Below are positions 61,842-64,000 of a DNA stretch of 64,000 nucleotides, piece after piece. A program made the position numbers and the translations under genes. The notes below the pieces were generated by a model. That model did not search any database and was not told where the DNA came from. It saw only the letters and a program-made list of their open reading frames with translations. The first letter of the stretch is position 1. Every line of letters begins with the position of its first letter. The DNA is taken from NCBI RefSeq assembly GCF_021166475.1, contig NZ_JAJOYS010000001.1, positions 1,116,001 through 1,180,000 of the forward strand. Direction: 5' to 3'. Origin of the DNA: Pelagibacterium xiamenense. Its GTDB lineage: Bacteria; Pseudomonadota; Alphaproteobacteria; Rhizobiales; Devosiaceae.

Positions 61842-62735
61842 CTACCCGCGGTATCTCAACGCCTCGACCACGAGAGCGAACGCAGGGGACGCCTGGCGCC
61901 GGTGCGGGTAGTAGAGGTGATAACCCTCGAAATAGGGGCACCAGTCGGCAAGCACTTCGACGAGCCGGCCGCTCGCAAGATGAGGCTCAGCGAGATCGTG
62001 GGGGATATAGGCAAGGCCCAGCCCGTCGAGCGCGGCACCCACCACCGGCAGGACGCTGTTGCTGGTAAACGGGCCGTCGACGCGAACCTCGAGCGCCCGG
62101 CCGTCCTTGGCGAATTCCCACGCGTAAAGCTGACCCGCCGTCGGCAGGCGGATATTGATGCACCTGTGGGCGGTCAGGTCCTGCGGCGTCACAGGCGTTG
62201 GGTGCGTGTCGAAATAATCGGGCGTGCCCACGACCGCGAAACGCCAGTCGGGGCCGATGCGGACGGCGATCATGTCCTTGCTCAGCGACTCGCCCAGGCG
62301 CACGCCGGCATCGATCCGGCGCTCGACGATGTTGGTAAAGCCGTTGTCGATCACGAGCTCGACCGTGAGGTCGGGATGTTGGCGCAGGAGCGGGACAAGG
62401 CGCGGGCGCAGTATGGTATCGGCGACATAGTCGGACGCCGATATGCGGATGGTGCCCGCAGGCTTGTCGCGCAGCGCACCGAGCGCTTCGACCTCGTTCT
62501 CGATCTCGTCGAGGTGCGGACCGACCGACCTGAGCAGGCGCTCGCCAGCCTCGGTCGGCGAGACGTTGCGCGTCGTGCGCGAGAGAAGCCGCAGCCCCAG
62601 CCGTTCCTCGAGCCCGCGTATCGTATGGCTGAGCGCGGAGGGCGACACGTCGAGCCGCACGGCGGCCTTGGTGAAGCTCCGCTCGCGCGCGACGGCGACG
62701 AAGGCGGTCAGGTCGTTGATATTGGTGCGCGGCAT
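61842..62735 (-). CDS. LysR-family transcriptional regulator
   Basis: A 297-residue LysR protein: N-terminal HTH LTAFVAVARERSFTKAAVRLDVSPSALSHTIRGLEERLGLRLLSRTTRNV, then the substrate-binding domain. It is divergent from the cupin and zinc-dehydrogenase genes; a T-N11-A palindrome lies directly before its start. Probably controls those two genes and itself. Confidence 0.94.
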   Translation of the reverse strand: MPRTNINDLTAFVAVARERSFTKAAVRLDVSPSALSHTIRGLEERLGLRLLSRTTRNVSPTEAGERLLRSVGPHLDEIENEVEALGALRDKPAGTIRISASDYVADTILRPRLVPLLRQHPDLTVELVIDNGFTNIVERRIDAGVRLGESLSKDMIAVRIGPDWRFAVVGTPDYFDTHPTPVTPQDLTAHRCINIRLPTAGQLYAWEFAKDGRALEVRVDGPFTSNSVLPVVGAALDGLGLAYIPHDLAEPHLASGRLVEVLADWCPYFEGYHLYYPHRRQASPAFALVVEALRYRG

Positions 62736-62738
62736 TAC

Positions 62739-62751
62739 TGAGAATTCCTCA
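62739..62751. promoter_or_regulatory. LysR-type T-N11-A palindrome
   Basis: TGAGAATTCCTCA, a near-perfect palindrome with the T-N11-A form used by LysR regulators, 4 bases upstream of the LysR start and about 100 bases before the cupin gene. Confidence 0.5.
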
Positions 62752-62852
62752 CAAGTGCATGCGAACTACACCGGCTAGTCCCGTTAGTCCAGTCCGCATA
62801 GTCTCCCCCTCTAACCAATCCTGGCATCAAGGCGGCAGTTATGGAGGCCTCA

Positions 62853-63248
62853 ATGGAAATCATCCGAGCCGGCTCCCAGCCCTCGGGCGCGGGTCCGTCC
62901 GACTGGTTCACCGGGACCGTGCGTATCGATCCACTCTTCAACCGGTTCGACGCGGCGCGCGTGCAGGGCGCGAACGTTACCTTTGAGCCCGGTGCCCGCA
63001 CCGCTTGGCACACGCACCCGCTTGGCCAGACCCTGATCGTCGTGGCCGGGGCCGGGCGGGTCCAGCGCCGGGACGGTCCGGTCGAGGACATCCGCCCCGG
63101 CGACGTCGTGTGGATCCCTCCGGGCGAAAAGCATTGGCACGGCGCCGGCCCGGAAACGGCGATGACCCACATCGCCATTCAAGAAGTGCTCGACGGCAAG
63201 GCCGTCGAATGGCTCGAACACGTCACGGACGCGCAATACGGCGCGTAG
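62853..63248 (+). CDS. Cupin-domain protein
   Basis: A 131-residue single-domain cupin. Motif 1: [26 protein letters not shown]; motif 2: [25 protein letters not shown]. Three His and a Gln/Glu form the metal site. ATG 62853 (MEIIRAGSQ) is preferred as GGAGG lies 5 bases before it; ATG 62841 is possible. Similar cupins sit next to LysR regulators and reductases and have no clear substrate. Confidence 0.88.
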   Translation: MEIIRAGSQPSGAGPSDWFTGTVRIDPLFNRFDAARVQGANVTFEPGARTAWHTHPLGQTLIVVAGAGRVQRRDGPVEDIRPGDVVWIPPGEKHWHGAGPETAMTHIAIQEVLDGKAVEWLEHVTDAQYGA

Positions 63249-63280
63249 CCGGACCCAGACACAACCAGGAGATACCATCC

Positions 63281-64000
63281 ATGCGAGCAACCGTTCTTCA
63301 CGGTGCCGGAGACGTCCGTTTCGAGGAGGTTCCCGAGCCGGAAATCCTCGATCCGACGGACGCGATCATCAAACTTTCGGCGACCTGCGTCTGCGGGTCC
63401 GACCTGTGGCCCTATCGCGGCCTCCAGCCTGTCGACGGTCCCCAGCACATGGGGCACGAATATTGCGGTGTGGTCGTCGAGGTCGGCAGCGCGGTCAAGA
63501 CCGTCCGTCCCGGACAGTTCGTCGTCGGATCGTTCTGCATTTCGGACAATACCTGCCCCCATTGCCAGCACGGCTTCCAGTCCTCGTGCGAGCAGCGCGA
63601 ATTCATGAGCGGCGCCCAGGCCCCCTATGCCCGCGTGCCGCTGGCGGACGGGACGCTGGTCGCAACCGATACCATGCCCGAGGACGACCTCATCCCGGGC
63701 CTGCTCGCGGCATCCGACGTGCTGGGCACCGGCTGGTACGCCGCCGACGCTGCGAAGGTGCAGCCGGGATCGACCGTCGTTGTCGTCGGCGATGGCGCGG
63801 TGGGCCTGATGGGTGTCCTCTCGGCCGCCCAGATGGGCGCAGGACGCGTCATCGCGATGAGCCGGCATAAATCCCGCCAGGATCTGGCGCTCGAATACGG
63901 CGCGACCGATATCGTCGCCGAACGTGGCGAGGCCGGGATCGCGCAGGTCAAGGCGCTGACCAACGGTGTCGGCGCGGACGCGGTGCTCGAATGCGTGGGG
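63281..64000 (+). CDS. Zinc-dependent alcohol dehydrogenase family protein (3' end cut by window)
   Basis: First 240 residues of an MDR dehydrogenase, running off the window. Catalytic zinc site CVCGSDLWPY and GHEYCGVVVEVG; structural zinc Cys in NTCPHCQHGFQSSCEQ; NAD(P)-binding VVVVGDGAVGLMGVLSAAQMGAGRVIAMSRHKSRQ, in which the segment after the second strand suits NADP. It is 32 bases after the cupin gene with CCAGGAG in front. Substrate unknown. Confidence 0.92.
   Translation, partial: MRATVLHGAGDVRFEEVPEPEILDPTDAIIKLSATCVCGSDLWPYRGLQPVDGPQHMGHEYCGVVVEVGSAVKTVRPGQFVVGSFCISDNTCPHCQHGFQSSCEQREFMSGAQAPYARVPLADGTLVATDTMPEDDLIPGLLAASDVLGTGWYAADAAKVQPGSTVVVVGDGAVGLMGVLSAAQMGAGRVIAMSRHKSRQDLALEYGATDIVAERGEAGIAQVKALTNGVGADAVLECVG

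Noticed and set aside
61086-62741. 551-aa plus-strand frame opposite the RNA methyltransferase and LysR genes
   Set aside because: Antisense shadow; both opposing genes show conserved motifs.

Overview
The window is GC-rich, densely coded chromosomal DNA from an alphaproteobacterium, most likely of the order Hyphomicrobiales (a Devosia/Pelagibacterium-like organism is my guess, not something the sequence proves). Pointers are the gene families (Ehu/Eut/Doe ectoine catabolism, BigR-type persulfide locus, Peptidase_C93-type secreted cysteine protease, DUF1499 protein), a CtrA-type site, FNR/FixK-type boxes and a cobalamin riboswitch. I assign about 61 protein genes, two tRNAs and one riboswitch.

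Layout. 1-4320: branched-chain amino-acid/amide type ABC importer (ATPase, ATPase, binding protein, two permeases). 4351-8519: DnaJ-like co-chaperone, PdxH, DUF1499 membrane protein, metallo-hydrolase, BioY. 8591-10617: three secreted proteins on the minus strand, the last with eleven NGGGG repeats and a perfect CtrA-type site in front. 11166-11444: tRNA-Pro(CGG) and tRNA-Gln(UUG). 11477-16413: a VIT1/CCC1-type transporter gene divergent from a persulfide/sulfur operon (persulfide dioxygenase-like enzyme, BigR-like repressor, split YeeE/YedE transporter, DUF442 rhodanese-like protein, SulP permease); an FNR-like palindrome lies between them. 16410-24480: a five-heme cytochrome c gene divergent from a complete nqrABCDEF-apbE-nqrM-CBS operon, with a second FNR-like box in the shared promoter. 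24588-31324: TAXI-type TRAP transporter and a DctB/DctD-like two-component system with a likely sigma-54 promoter and activator sites. 31387-34519: uracil-DNA-glycosylase-like protein and an RND/MMPL transporter. 34808-46460: ectoine uptake and breakdown cluster in two divergent operons. 46502-50485: ThDP-dependent enzyme, PAS-PAS-GGDEF protein, alpha/beta hydrolase. About 50500-53070: a lower-GC insert with an unknown protein and a TIR-domain protein, a possible defence pair. 53073-64000: TPR-LuxR regulator and methyltransferase, riboswitch-controlled cobalamin/chelate-type ABC importer, aminotransferase, HD protein, THUMP-type RNA methyltransferase, LysR regulator, cupin, and a truncated zinc alcohol dehydrogenase.

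Main point of interest: the NQR-like operon. Every subunit is present and NqrC, NqrD, NqrE and NqrF keep their cofactor residues. NqrB, however, is only 262 aa (usual about 410), and by eye it has lost the loop that carries the covalent FMN and the glycine pair of the quinone-inhibitor site. Together with a divergently encoded periplasmic pentaheme cytochrome and a shared FNR-like box, this suggests an NQR variant that passes electrons from NqrC to a cytochrome instead of to quinone, by analogy with Rnf-cytochrome couples of methanogens. Secondary points are the TIR pair, the ectoine cluster with an M20 deacetylase where EutE/DoeB is expected and without EutA, and the CtrA-site/glycine-repeat secreted protein.
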